64,000 nucleotides of DNA from positions 377,188-441,187 of the forward strand of contig CAWFXI010000009.1 in assembly GCA_963819685.1 (NCBI GenBank). The letters run 5' to 3'. Source of the DNA: CAIUGU01 sp963819685 (GTDB lineage Bacteria; Pseudomonadota; Gammaproteobacteria; Steroidobacterales; Steroidobacteraceae). Of the stretch, positions 44,706 to 53,491 are shown in pieces; position 1 is the first letter of the stretch, and each line of letters starts with the position of its first letter. The translations under genes were made by a program, and so were the position numbers. Below the pieces are notes generated by a model, which worked only from the letters and a program-made list of their open reading frames with translations, searched no databases and was not told the origin of the DNA.

Positions 44706-46019
44706 ATGTCGTCCTATCTAGTCACGCCCGTTGCACAGGTCGGCGGCGAACTCACCGTTCCCGGCGACAAGTCGATTTCACACCGCTCGCTGATGTTTGG
44801 CAGCATTGCGGAAGGGCGCACGGAAGTCAGAGGCTTTCTTGCCAGCGAGGACTGCCTGGCCACGATGGCTGCGATGAAAGCGATGGGCGTCGCCATTGAG
44901 CGTCCGTCCGCGACGGAACTGCAAGTGCGAGGGGTTGGCATGCGGGGTCTCAGGCAAGCGGGCGGACCGCTCGACCTCGGGAATTCCGGCACCGCAATCC
45001 GGCTGATGACCGGGCTGCTGGCTGGGCAGTCATTTCCTTCAGTGCTGATCGGCGATGCATCATTGATGACCCGACCCATGGAGCGTGTGGCCATTCCATT
45101 GCGGCTCATGGGGGCGAATATCGAGACGGCTGGCGGCAAGCCGCCGGTGCGTATCCAGGGGGGGCAACGGTTGCAGGGCATTCACTACGATCTGCCGGTG
45201 GCCAGTGCGCAGGTCAAGTCGGCCATCATGCTGGCGGGACTCTATGCGGACGGGCCCACCACTGTCGTTGAACCTGGTGTCACGCGGGACCACACGGAGC
45301 GCATGCTCCTGACGTTCGGGGGCCAGGTGGAAGCCGCTCGAGGCCGCATCAGCATGACGCCTCCCAGTCGGCTTGTGGGTGCCTCGCTCGAAGTGCCCGC
45401 GGATTTTTCCTCGTCGGCGTTCTTCATCGTCGCAGGGCTGCTGGCAGCGAAGGAGTTGCTCGTACTCCGCGGTGTCGGCGTGAATCCGACCCGCACCGGT
45501 CTGCTCGACATGCTCGGACTGATGGGCGCAGATATCCGGCTCGTCAACCATCGGTCTGCCGGTGCGGAACCGGTAGCAGATATCGAGATCCGGCCCAGCA
45601 GGCTGAAGGGAATTGTCGTGCCTGAAGGATTGGTCGCTCTGGCGATCGATGAGTTTCCCGCTTTCTTCATTGCCGCTGCCTGTGCTGACGGTGAAACGGT
45701 GGTGACGGGGGCTGCAGAACTGCGGGTCAAGGAAACCGATCGTCTGGCAGCCATGGCAGATGGACTCAAAGTGCTCGGGGTAGAAGCCGAAGTGCTGGCG
45801 GATGGGTTACGCATGCGGGGGTCCGCGGGCAATCGACCGTTTGCGGGTGGAACCATCGATAGCCGCGGCGACCATCGCATTGCGATGGCATTTGCCGTCG
45901 CCAGCGTCCGAGCGACCGCATCGATTCGCATTCTCGATGTCGATAATGTCGCCACGTCCTTCCCCGGCTTTGTAGAGACCGCCCGAGCTGCTGGCCTGAT
46001 GCTTGATCAGGTCGCCTGA
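44706..46019 (+). CDS. aroA: 3-phosphoshikimate 1-carboxyvinyltransferase (EPSP synthase)
   Basis: Shikimate-pathway enzyme joining phosphoenolpyruvate to shikimate 3-phosphate. Substrate loops are intact: PGDKSISHRSLMFGS, LGNSGTAIRLMTGL, and RVKETDRLAAMADGLK. 437 residues. The PEP-site loop GNSGTAIRLM has Ala after the Thr, as in the less glyphosate-sensitive class II-like enzymes, rather than the E. coli G-N-A-G-T-A; I note this as sequence only. It begins 4 bases after pheA and ends 4 bases before cmk. Confidence 0.96.
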   Translation: MSSYLVTPVAQVGGELTVPGDKSISHRSLMFGSIAEGRTEVRGFLASEDCLATMAAMKAMGVAIERPSATELQVRGVGMRGLRQAGGPLDLGNSGTAIRLMTGLLAGQSFPSVLIGDASLMTRPMERVAIPLRLMGANIETAGGKPPVRIQGGQRLQGIHYDLPVASAQVKSAIMLAGLYADGPTTVVEPGVTRDHTERMLLTFGGQVEAARGRISMTPPSRLVGASLEVPADFSSSAFFIVAGLLAAKELLVLRGVGVNPTRTGLLDMLGLMGADIRLVNHRSAGAEPVADIEIRPSRLKGIVVPEGLVALAIDEFPAFFIAAACADGETVVTGAAELRVKETDRLAAMADGLKVLGVEAEVLADGLRMRGSAGNRPFAGGTIDSRGDHRIAMAFAVASVRATASIRILDVDNVATSFPGFVETARAAGLMLDQVA

Positions 46020-46023
46020 CCGG

Positions 46024-46707
46024 ATGCTGGCACAGCAGGTTCCACTCATTACGATCGACGGCCCGAGCGGGTCGGGCAAGGGCACAATTGCCCGCAGGGT
46101 CGCCGACCGCCTGGGATGGCATCTGCTGGATAGTGGAGCCCTCTATCGCCTGGTTGCACTCGCGGCGCATCAAATCGGACTCGACCCCAAGGACCAGGCC
46201 GCACACGCGGAGCTCGCCGCGGCCTTGAAAGTCCGCTTTGCAAGCACGGCAGCCGGCGAGGAACAGATCTGGCTGGACGGCAGGGACGTTACGGCTGACA
46301 TTCGTACTGAACGGGCAGGAGATGGCGCTTCCCGGGTGGCCGTGATGCCGGGTGTCCGGCTGGCGCTGCTTGAGCGCCAGCGGGCGTTCGCCCAGCCCCC
46401 GGGCCTCGTGGCCGATGGCCGGGACATGGGGACGGTCGTTTTCCCTGACGCCCGGGTCAAGATTTTCCTGACCGCCAGTACCGAAGAAAGGGCCCGACGT
46501 CGTCATAAGCAGTTGAAAGACAAGGGACTAGATGTTAGCCTTGCCGCCCTTTCGCGGGAGATCGCCGATCGGGATCATCGCGATGCGAGTCGCCCGGTCG
46601 CGCCGTTGGTGCCTGCCAGCGATGCACTGATTGTGGACTCGACGTCGATGTCCATCGACGAGGTTGTAGAACGAGTGTTGTCGGCGGCTCAGATGTCAGG
46701 CGCCTGA
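46024..46707 (+). CDS. cmk: Cytidylate kinase
   Basis: Phosphorylates CMP and dCMP. P-loop ITIDGPSGSGKGTIARRVA, GWHLLDSGALYRLVA (substrate-binding), DGRDMGTVVFPDA and ARRRHKQLKDKG are all present. I use the ATG at 46024 (MLAQQVPLITIDGPSG), 4 bases after the aroA stop; a TTG seven codons upstream overlaps aroA. 227 residues, normal. The order aroA-cmk-rpsA-ihfB is standard in this class. Confidence 0.95.
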   Translation: MLAQQVPLITIDGPSGSGKGTIARRVADRLGWHLLDSGALYRLVALAAHQIGLDPKDQAAHAELAAALKVRFASTAAGEEQIWLDGRDVTADIRTERAGDGASRVAVMPGVRLALLERQRAFAQPPGLVADGRDMGTVVFPDARVKIFLTASTEERARRRHKQLKDKGLDVSLAALSREIADRDHRDASRPVAPLVPASDALIVDSTSMSIDEVVERVLSAAQMSGA

Positions 46708-46854
46708 CGCTGGCAACTGCTTCAAGTTTTGTCTGATTCGATTTCTGATTCGTGATTGGTATTGCCGCACAGGATGCGCGGTTCAATTTAACAACCCCTT
46801 GTGCGCCTGGATGGCGGTGAGGGTCAGCGGGCCGCATCGGCCCCGGAAGTACTC

Positions 46855-48531
46855 ATGACCGAGAGTTTTGCGCAGCTGTTCGAAGAAAGCCTGGCCAGCC
46901 AGAAAATCAAGCCGGGCACCATCCTGATGGGACGCGTCGTGGAGATCGGTCCCGATGTCGTTCTGGTCAACGCGGGGCTCAAGAGCGAAGCAGTCATTCC
47001 GCTCGAGCAGTTCAAGAATGAACGTGGCGAACTGGAAATCAGCGTTGGCGACGATATCGAAGTCGCACTCGACAGCTTCGAGGACGGTTCGGGCGAAACC
47101 CGGCTCTCCCGCGAAAAAGCCAAGCGTGCACGCACGTGGACACGGCTTGAGCAGGCATTCGAAAAGCAGGAAATCATCAAGGGCATCATCAACGGCCGCG
47201 TCAAGGGCGGCTTCACGGTCGAAATCGATTTCGTCCGCGCGTTCCTGCCGGGCTCGCTGGTCGATGTGCGGCCCGTGCGCGATCCGTCATACCTCGAAGG
47301 CAAGGTCCTCGAGTTCAAGGTCATCAAGCTGGACCAGAAGCGCAACAACGTCGTGGTTTCGCGGCGTGCAGTGGTCGAGCAGGAAAGCAGTGCCGAACGT
47401 TCCGAGCTGCTCGAGAAGCTGCAGGAAGGCACCGTCGTCAAGGGCGTCGTCAAGAATCTCACCGACTACGGTGCGTTCGTGGACCTCGGCGGCATCGATG
47501 GCCTGTTGCACATCACGGACATGGCGTGGAAGCGCGTCAAGCATCCGTCCGAAGTGGTCAACGTCGGCGATGAAATCGATGTCCGTATCCTGAAGTTCGA
47601 CCGTGAGCGGCAGCGAGTCAGCCTCGGCATCAAGCAGCTCGGCAACGATCCGTGGCAGAGCATTGGCCGTCGCTACCCGACCGGCACCCGTCTGTTCGGC
47701 AAGGTCACGAACATCGCCGACTACGGCTGCTTCGTGGAAATCGAAGAGGGCGTCGAAGGCCTGGTCCACGTCTCCGAAATGGACTGGACCAACAAGAACG
47801 TGAATCCCTCGAAGGTGGTTCATGTCGGCCTCGAAGTGGAAGTGATGGTGCTCGATATCGACGAAGAGCGCCGCCGCATTTCGCTCGGCATCAAGCAGTG
47901 CAAGATCAATCCCTGGAAAGAGTTCACCGAGAACTACAACCGGGACGACAAGGTGGAAGGCCAGATCAAGTCCATTACCGACTTCGGCATCTTCATCGGT
48001 CTTCCAGGCGGCATCGATGGCCTCGTGCATCTGTCCGACATCTCGTGGGACATTCCTGGCGAAGAGGCCGTGCACAGCTACCAGAAGGGCCAGACCATCG
48101 AGGCTGTCATCCTTGCCATCGATCCGGAACGTGAGCGCATTTCGCTCGGCGTCAAGCAGCTGGCGAAAGACCCGTTCTCGGGCTGGATCGCCGAGAACCC
48201 CAAGGGCACGATCATCCGGGGCACCGTGAAGGAAGTGGACGCGAAGGGCGCGATCATCGACCTGGGCGGCGGCATTGACGGCCACCTGCGCGCTTCCGAG
48301 CTGTCGCAGGAGCGGGTGGAAGACGCCCGCACGAAGCTCAAGGTGGGCGATGAGGTCGAGGCCAAGTTTACCGGTGTTGACCGCAAGTCCCGGACGATTG
48401 CCCTTTCCATCAAGGCCAAGGAAATCCACGAAGAGAACGAGGCGGTACAGAGCTACCGCACCGAATCGTCGACCGGAACCAGCCTCGGCGATCTGTTGAA
48501 AGAGCACATTGCCGGACAGGACAACACCTGA
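46855..48531 (+). CDS. rpsA: 30S ribosomal protein S1
   Basis: Six S1 RNA-binding repeats are recognisable (for example GVVKNLTDYGAFVDLGGIDG, GKVTNIADYGCFVEIEEGVE, GTVKEVDAKGAIIDLGGGID). The start is the ATG at 46855 (MTESFAQLFEESLASQKIKP), the family's usual opening; the reading extends 18 codons upstream without similarity. 558 residues, as in E. coli. The ~147-base gap after cmk contains a repeated TCTGATTCG (46732-46740, 46744-46752) and is the likely place for a separate rpsA promoter. Confidence 0.96.
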   Translation: MTESFAQLFEESLASQKIKPGTILMGRVVEIGPDVVLVNAGLKSEAVIPLEQFKNERGELEISVGDDIEVALDSFEDGSGETRLSREKAKRARTWTRLEQAFEKQEIIKGIINGRVKGGFTVEIDFVRAFLPGSLVDVRPVRDPSYLEGKVLEFKVIKLDQKRNNVVVSRRAVVEQESSAERSELLEKLQEGTVVKGVVKNLTDYGAFVDLGGIDGLLHITDMAWKRVKHPSEVVNVGDEIDVRILKFDRERQRVSLGIKQLGNDPWQSIGRRYPTGTRLFGKVTNIADYGCFVEIEEGVEGLVHVSEMDWTNKNVNPSKVVHVGLEVEVMVLDIDEERRRISLGIKQCKINPWKEFTENYNRDDKVEGQIKSITDFGIFIGLPGGIDGLVHLSDISWDIPGEEAVHSYQKGQTIEAVILAIDPERERISLGVKQLAKDPFSGWIAENPKGTIIRGTVKEVDAKGAIIDLGGGIDGHLRASELSQERVEDARTKLKVGDEVEAKFTGVDRKSRTIALSIKAKEIHEENEAVQSYRTESSTGTSLGDLLKEHIAGQDNT

Positions 48532-48538
48532 CCCGACA

Positions 48539-48570
48539 TTGCGGCCCCGCCCGAAGGGGCAGGGCCGCAA
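48539..48570 (+). terminator. Hairpin after rpsA
   Basis: TTGCGGCCC (48539-48547) pairs with GGGCCGCAA (48562-48570), with an inner GCCC/GGGC stem. Eight bases after the rpsA stop. No U-tract, so it may attenuate rather than terminate before ihfB. Confidence 0.55.
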
Positions 48571-48627
48571 CTGTCCTTGATTTGCATGGTATTCACGGAT
48601 CGGATCGGATAAAGAATCGGGCCTGCC

Positions 48628-48930
48628 ATGACGAAGTCGGAACTCATCGAGCTGATTGCGGCGAAGCAGAAGCATCTGCCAGCCAAGGACGTGGAACTGG
48701 CAGTCAAGCAGATCCTCGAAATCATGGGTGATGCCCTGTCGCAGGGAAGTCGCATAGAAATTCGCGGCTTCGGCAGTTTTTCCCTGCATTTCCGGCCGCC
48801 GCGCCAGGGACGCAATCCCAAGACCGGTGAAACGGTGGCGCTGTCCGGCAAGTACGTGCCGCACTTCAAGCCCGGCAAGGATCTGCGCGAGCGCGTCAAC
48901 GCGGGTATCGACAACCCGATTCGCGACTGA
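48628..48930 (+). CDS. ihfB: Integration host factor subunit beta
   Basis: A 100-residue HU/IHF-fold protein: MTKSELIELIAAKQKHLPAKDVE start, RIEIRGFGSFSLHF (beta saddle) and RNPKTGETVALSGKYVPHFKPG (arm with the intercalating Pro). Sharp DNA bender in replication, recombination and transcription. Its position after rpsA distinguishes it as IhfB rather than HU. Its alpha partner is not next to rplT-pheST in the visible part, but that region runs past the window. Confidence 0.96.
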   Translation: MTKSELIELIAAKQKHLPAKDVELAVKQILEIMGDALSQGSRIEIRGFGSFSLHFRPPRQGRNPKTGETVALSGKYVPHFKPGKDLRERVNAGIDNPIRD

Positions 48931-48962
48931 ACCGCGGCCCTGCCGCTCTGGCACTTCAGGGC

Positions 48963-49250
48963 ATGAAGCGAACCGCGTTTGCCATTCTGCTTGTACTTCT
49001 GGCGGGCCTCGCGCTTGTCTTCGGCGCGCTGAATCATGAGCGCGTCGCCCTTGAACTGGGCTTTATCCGCATCTCCGCCCCCGTCGGCCTGGCGTTGATT
49101 GTCGCCTTTGCTGCAGGCCTGTTGCTCGGTGTGCTGTGGCGCGTGTCATGGGTGGCTGAGCTGCTGAGCGAGCGAGGCAGGCTGCGACGGGCGCTGCGCC
49201 TGGCTGAGGCACAGGTTCGATCCGCGGAAAGCCGCTCAGATGTCCCCTGA
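48963..49250 (+). CDS. lapA: LapA (YciS) family membrane protein
   Basis: A 95-residue protein with two hydrophobic helices (FAILLVLLAGLALVFGALN; VGLALIVAFAAGLLLGVLW) and a charged cytoplasmic tail (LLSERGRLRRALRLAEAQVR), the DUF1049/LapA pattern. It works with LapB in tuning LPS synthesis through LpxC turnover. Its end overlaps lapB by 11 bases. Confidence 0.9.
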   Translation: MKRTAFAILLVLLAGLALVFGALNHERVALELGFIRISAPVGLALIVAFAAGLLLGVLWRVSWVAELLSERGRLRRALRLAEAQVRSAESRSDVP

Positions 49251-50421
49251 GCTGTTCGCCGCGCAGGTCATTGCGCTGTTCCTTGCTGCGGCCGCGGGCT
49301 GGTACTTTGCGCGGCAGCGCTCATCGCGACGTGAGACGCCGCAACGTCCCCTCAAGCAGCAATACTTCGAAGGTCTCAACTTCGTCCTGAATGAGGAGCC
49401 CGACAAGGCGCTTGAAGTATTCCTGCGCATGGTTGAGGTCGATGACGAAACGGTGGAAACACACTTCGCCCTCGGAGCCTTGTATCGGCGCAGGGGCGAA
49501 GTGGATCGGTCAATCCGGGTCCACGAGAACATCATGGCCAGGCCCGGGCTGCAGGCCGGGCATCGCGAACATGCCATGTTTGCGCTCGGCGAGGACTATT
49601 TTCGCGCCGGACTGTTTGATCGTGCCGAACAGCTGTTCCAGCGGCTTGCAGACGGTAGCGGGCGTTCGCTGGGAGCTTTGCGATATCTGCTGAAGATCTA
49701 CGAACAGCAGGCGGAATGGCGTGCGGCCATCGCCACCTACCAGCGGCTCAAGTATCTGGTCTCACCCGAGTACCCGACGGCGATCGCCCATTACTACTGC
49801 GAGCTTGCCGAGGTGGAACGACAGAACGGGAACTACACCGCTGCCCGCGATCTGCTCCATCGTGTACGTGAGGAGCAGCGGCATTTTCCACGCAGTGCAT
49901 TGCTCAGGGCCGACATTGCGATTGCTCAGGGTGATGCTGAACTCGCACTGCGACTCTGCAGGCACGTGGTGGAGTTGCACCCACATTTGCTGCCGCTCGT
50001 CTTGCCTCGCTTCATGCACGCGCTGCACGCGACGCAAAGCGAAGCCACGCTGAATGCCTTTCAGGCATGGCTGCAGGCGGCCCCCGCCCGACGTGCCGAG
50101 ATCGCTTACGCAGCCATCGTGGCGGGCCTTGATAGCGAGCCTTTCGTGGTCGAGTGCCTGCGGGATTTCATCAGGGTGGATCCCAGCCTGGGCGAGCTGG
50201 TTCCTGCGCTGGCGGGGGATCCGTCAGGCCTCTCGGTGCTCCAGCTCAAGGCACTTGCAAGCGCGCTCGGCAGGATATTCCGGCGTACGCATCGCTATCG
50301 GTGCGTTGAATGCGGGCTCGCGAGTGCCACGCATTTCTGGCAGTGCCCTGGCTGCCGCAGCTGGGACGGACTCTCGCCCATCAGGCGTCTGGATCTGGGC
50401 TCGAGAACCTCGACCCGCTGA
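49240..50421 (+). CDS. lapB: Lipopolysaccharide assembly protein B
   Basis: One N-terminal membrane helix (VIALFLAAAAGWYFARQ), TPR repeats through ~residue 330 (for example HFALGALYRRRGEVDRSIRVHENIM) and a C-terminal rubredoxin-like metal knuckle with two Cys pairs (CVECGLASATHFWQCPGCRSW). LapB (YciM) presents LpxC to FtsH and so limits LPS synthesis. 393 residues, normal. It overlaps lapA and ends before the comEA-like gene. Confidence 0.95.
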   Translation: MSPELFAAQVIALFLAAAAGWYFARQRSSRRETPQRPLKQQYFEGLNFVLNEEPDKALEVFLRMVEVDDETVETHFALGALYRRRGEVDRSIRVHENIMARPGLQAGHREHAMFALGEDYFRAGLFDRAEQLFQRLADGSGRSLGALRYLLKIYEQQAEWRAAIATYQRLKYLVSPEYPTAIAHYYCELAEVERQNGNYTAARDLLHRVREEQRHFPRSALLRADIAIAQGDAELALRLCRHVVELHPHLLPLVLPRFMHALHATQSEATLNAFQAWLQAAPARRAEIAYAAIVAGLDSEPFVVECLRDFIRVDPSLGELVPALAGDPSGLSVLQLKALASALGRIFRRTHRYRCVECGLASATHFWQCPGCRSWDGLSPIRRLDLGSRTSTR

Positions 50422-50588
50422 GGCCGTCCGAAAATTCACGGCGGCGAGCCTGCAAATCTCGCTATTCAGGCGAAATATGGCTCTGGTATCTGCCGCCACG
50501 TCCACGTGAAGATGATCGGGCGTTGCAGCCCCGTGGTTAGCAGGGCGCCGCGCCGACGATTCAAGTCCACTATATCCATGGAGGGTTT

Positions 50589-50933
50589 ATGTCTAACGCA
50601 ATTGCAACTCGGGAAGTCTCTCGTCACCCCGGGACGAGTCGGCGGATTCGCTGGTTCGTCCAGGCACTCATCATCAGCCTGTTGCCCGCCGTCAGCCTTG
50701 CGGGCCCCGTCGACATCAACAAGGCTGATGCAGCTACGCTGGCCAAGGAGCTGAACGGCATTGGCATGTCGCGCGCCCAGGCAATCGTGGCCTATCGGGA
50801 GAAGAACGGGGCCTTCAAGAGCGCCGAGGATCTTCTCAAGATCAAGGGGATTGGCGCGAAGGTGATCGAAACGAATCGGGCGAACATTCGCCTGGAGCGG
50901 GCACCGGCGGGAAACGCCAAAGCGCCTGAATAG
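50589..50933 (+). CDS. ComEA-type helix-hairpin-helix DNA-binding protein
   Basis: A 114-residue protein with a signal peptide (ALIISLLPAVSLAG) and a ComEA-like double HhH (VDINKADAATLAKELNGIGM; FKSAEDLLKIKGIGAKVIE). In competent bacteria ComEA binds incoming DNA in the periplasm; small orphan versions like this are widespread and not all serve uptake. GGAGG precedes the ATG. No other competence genes are in the window. Confidence 0.88.
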   Translation: MSNAIATREVSRHPGTSRRIRWFVQALIISLLPAVSLAGPVDINKADAATLAKELNGIGMSRAQAIVAYREKNGAFKSAEDLLKIKGIGAKVIETNRANIRLERAPAGNAKAPE

Positions 50934-50947
50934 TCGCGTCTCCACCC

Positions 50948-50988
50948 GCAGGGAAATGCGGTGGGACGATCCACCGTATTTCCGCTGC
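50948..50988 (+). terminator. Hairpin after the comEA-like gene
   Basis: GCAGGGAAATGCGGTGG (50948-50964) pairs with CCACCGTATTTCCGCTGC (50971-50988) around a 6-base loop with one bulge and one mismatch. It lies 15 bases after the stop. Probably terminates transcription before galU. Confidence 0.55.
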
Positions 50989-51106
50989 TGGCGCAACAGG
51001 CCGGTCTCACTTGTCGCTCCTGAGGTGCAAAGCGTGACCCTTTGCTCGGGTATCCGTTCCCGCTGCTGGGGTATCATCGCCTTCCGTACCCCAGAGAGGA
51101 TGCTCG

Positions 51107-51997
51107 GTGAGTTCCACAAAGATCAAGACCGCGGTATTTCCAGTAGCGGGCCGTGGCACACGGTTTCTGCCCGCAACCAAGGCGAGCCCCAAGGAGATGC
51201 TGCCAGTCGTCGACAAACCTCTGATCCAGTACGCGGCGGAAGAAGCGCTACGGGCGGGCGCAGAGAAACTGGTCTTCATTACCGGCAGTTCGAAGCGAGC
51301 CATCGAGGACCATTTCGACACCGATCATGATCTCGAGGAAGCGCTGAAGGCACAGGGCAAGGAAGACCTGCTCAAGCTTCTCAAGGACATCGTGCCTTCG
51401 TATGCCAGCTGCATCTATATCAGGCAGCCGTCGCCCCTCGGCCTTGGGCATGCGGTGCTGTGTGCTCGCCCCGTCGTTGGCAATGAGCCTTTCTTCATTC
51501 ATCTCGCGGATGACCTCATCGACGCGGAAGTACCCTGCTTCAAGCAGATGGCTGACGTGTATGCCGAGCATGGCGGCAGCATCCTCGGTGTGGAAACCGT
51601 ACCTCCCAGCGAGACGGACAAATACGGCATCGTCGCGACAGAAGAAAAGCATGGCCGCATCAGCCGGGTGAAACAGATTGTCGAGAAGCCGCGCCCGCTG
51701 AACGCTCCGTCGAACCTCGCCGTAGTAGGGCGCTATCTGCTCAGCCCGCGCATTTTCGACAAGCTTGAGCACACCGGCAGAGGTGCCGGCGGAGAAATCC
51801 AGCTGACGGACGCCATCGCTGACCTGCTGGTTGACGAAACCGTGTTTGCCTTCGAATTCGAGGGGAAGCGCTATGATTGCGGCAGCAAAATGGGCTATTT
51901 GCAGGCCACCGTGGAGTTCGGTCTGAAGCACGAGAATCTGGGCGTGCCCTTTGCCAAGTACCTGGCCGGACTGGCCGAACGCCTGAACGGCAAATAG
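51107..51997 (+). CDS. galU: UTP-glucose-1-phosphate uridylyltransferase
   Basis: Makes UDP-glucose for LPS, glycans and sugar metabolism. Nucleotide motif VFPVAGRGTRFLPATKASPKEML, substrate region LGLGHAVLCARPVVG and Mg-binding Asp in HLADDLID are intact. 296 residues, GTG start. The stop codon lies in the first copy of a short direct repeat (AAATAGGGCC twice). It precedes tRNA-Asn on the same strand. Confidence 0.96.
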   Translation: MSSTKIKTAVFPVAGRGTRFLPATKASPKEMLPVVDKPLIQYAAEEALRAGAEKLVFITGSSKRAIEDHFDTDHDLEEALKAQGKEDLLKLLKDIVPSYASCIYIRQPSPLGLGHAVLCARPVVGNEPFFIHLADDLIDAEVPCFKQMADVYAEHGGSILGVETVPPSETDKYGIVATEEKHGRISRVKQIVEKPRPLNAPSNLAVVGRYLLSPRIFDKLEHTGRGAGGEIQLTDAIADLLVDETVFAFEFEGKRYDCGSKMGYLQATVEFGLKHENLGVPFAKYLAGLAERLNGK

Positions 51998-52032
51998 GGC
52001 CCCAAATAGGGCCAAGGAAAGCGCCGCTTTCC

Positions 52033-52062
52033 TTGACACTGGCGTCCCCGTTTCCGCAAAAT
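52033..52062 (+). promoter_or_regulatory. Promoter of tRNA-Asn
   Basis: TTGACA (52033-52038) and CAAAAT (52057-52062) separated by 18 bases, followed by a GC-rich discriminator, 26 bases before the tRNA. Confidence 0.55.
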
Positions 52063-52087
52063 CGCGGGCCTTCCGAGCACCCTCCGT

Positions 52088-52162
52088 TCCCCGGTAGCTC
52101 AGTGGTAGAGCTACGGACTGTTAATCCGTTGGTCGGCGGTTCGAATCCGTCCCGGGGAGCCA
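52088..52162 (+). tRNA. tRNA-Asn (anticodon GTT)
   Basis: Acceptor stem TCCCCGG (52088-52094) pairs with CCGGGGA (52152-52158); the anticodon arm CGGACTGTTAATCCG presents GTT; T arm GGCGGTTCGAATCCGTC is standard; CCA is encoded at 52160-52162. Discriminator base G. Confidence 0.97.
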
Positions 52163-52535
52163 ACCCTTTCTCTTTTGCTACTTTTCTCTTTGGAGTTGTC
52201 CAAAGAGAACAGTAGAGAGTCATCGCATGGCTTCCAGCCATTCGAACCCGGATTGCTGCTTTTCTTTGGGATTGTCCAAAGAAAGAAGTAGAAGTTATCC
52301 CAAGTGGCTGTTCCTGCAGCCACGCTTACCCAGATTTCCAGCTCCTTTGGAGTTGTCCAAAGAGAACAGTGGAAGTTATCCCAAGTGGCCGCATCCACTA
52401 TCATTCATTTTTATTGCGGCCACACCACCCGGTGTCCGTCAGATTTTTCTTTGGTTCTTTCTCTTTCGCCAATGCGAAAGAACACCACCGGGATACCGAT
52501 CCTCGGAATTGTTTAGAGAGCAGTAGAGGAGCCCG
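52163..52535 (+). repeat. tRNA-linked palindromic repeat array
   Basis: Gene-free region containing at least three copies of an inverted repeat built on TCTTTGG-loop-CCAAAGA, with degenerate further ones. Copy 1: 52178-52194/52199-52215 (17-bp arms, one mismatch). Copy 2: about 52256-52291. Copy 3: about 52339-52372. Copies 2 and 3 are part of an 81-base tandem duplication that includes the 18-bp direct repeat at 52291-52308 and 52372-52389. A related CTTTCGC/GCGAAAG hairpin lies near 52461-52480 and a decayed copy just before the next gene. A readable frame here (52227-52526) is a by-product of the repeats. Confidence 0.8.
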
Positions 52536-53207
52536 ATGGCCTCGAGCCATACCAATCCTGATTCGCTTCCTCTTTTCGCTGATGCGGAAGCGTTTCTTTC
52601 TTCAATCGACGCGGTATGGGCTCACCTGATCGCTCGCATCGGTCCGTGCCGCTTGCAGGTGCAGATGACGCGCGAACCCTTTGAGGCACTGGTCCGGGCA
52701 ATCGCCTTTCAACAGATCCATGGCCGGGCTGCACAAGCCATTCTCGGTCGATTCCTCGAGCTGTATCCGGGCACTGCCTTTCCTGCACCGGACAGCATTC
52801 TTGCCACGGAGTCCGTGCTGATGCGTGGAGTCGGTTTCTCGGGTGCAAAGATTGCGGCGATTCGCGCGATTGCCGATGCGGCTGCGCGCGGTCTTGTACC
52901 CAGCAGGGCTGAAGCGGCGGTGATCGACGATGAAACACTCATTCAAAGAATGGTGCCGATTCGAGGCGTCGGTCGCTGGACAGTGGAGATGATGCTCATG
53001 AACACGCTAGGCCGTCCGGACATCCTGCCCGTCGATGACTTCGGCGTGCGGGAAGGCTGGCGTGTTCTGAAGGGGCTCAGACGACAACCCGCACCCCGTG
53101 AGCTGGCGAAGGCGGGACTTGCGCTCAGCCCCTTCAGGTCGATCGCCAGCTGGTATCTGTGGAGAGCGGCTGACGAGGCCCGGGATGCTGCCCGCGTCAG
53201 GAAATAG
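52536..53207 (+). CDS. DNA-3-methyladenine glycosylase II-type (HhH-GPD)
   Basis: Base-excision repair glycosylase of the AlkA family: the EALVRAIAFQQIHGRAAQAI helix, the HhH element (IRGVGRWTVEMMLM), and the GPD segment with the catalytic Asp (ILPVDDFGVREGW). 223 residues, as for the short AlkA forms lacking the N-terminal domain. The first ten residues (MASSHTNPDS) precede the fold and come from sequence that is also found, mostly with synonymous changes, in the repeat array upstream. A later start is possible, but there is no Met before MTREPFEAL that would keep the fold intact. Confidence 0.9.
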   Translation: MASSHTNPDSLPLFADAEAFLSSIDAVWAHLIARIGPCRLQVQMTREPFEALVRAIAFQQIHGRAAQAILGRFLELYPGTAFPAPDSILATESVLMRGVGFSGAKIAAIRAIADAAARGLVPSRAEAAVIDDETLIQRMVPIRGVGRWTVEMMLMNTLGRPDILPVDDFGVREGWRVLKGLRRQPAPRELAKAGLALSPFRSIASWYLWRAADEARDAARVRK

Positions 53208-53222
53208 GAATTTGCAAAAAGA

Positions 53223-53257
53223 CAGGCCGGGAGATCGGAACGATCTTCCCCGGCCTG
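53223..53257. terminator. Strong hairpin after the glycosylase gene
   Basis: CAGGCCGGGAGATCG pairs with CGATCT..CCCGGCCTG with a 2-base bulge and a GAA loop, 15 bases after the stop. The remaining gap to 53491 has no gene I can support; it contains an AT-rich stretch around 53320-53420 of the kind seen in promoters. Confidence 0.6.
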
Positions 53258-53491
53258 CTGAGGGGGACATTGCGAATTCTGGACCGCGGCGCTTCGCCGT
53301 ACGGTGCCTTGGCCGCAGTAGTTAGTAATTATCAAATTAGGCCAGGCGGAGCGATACTAAAGCACTCGGACGCGCAGTTTCAATATGTACAAACGATTTC
53401 CCGGATTTATTTTTTGTCGATGGGTGCGTTGCGCGAGTTGGTGCGACGCACATGTCACTGCCGGGAGCCGCGCTGGAGTCGGAAGATCGGG

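Noticed and set aside
47287..48954. 555-codon open frame on the minus strand opposite rpsA and ihfB
   Set aside because: Shadow of the repeated S1 domains; no recognisable protein features.
52227..52526. 99-codon protein downstream of tRNA-Asn
   Set aside because: Most of it is translated palindromic repeat; only the first nine codons look once coding.
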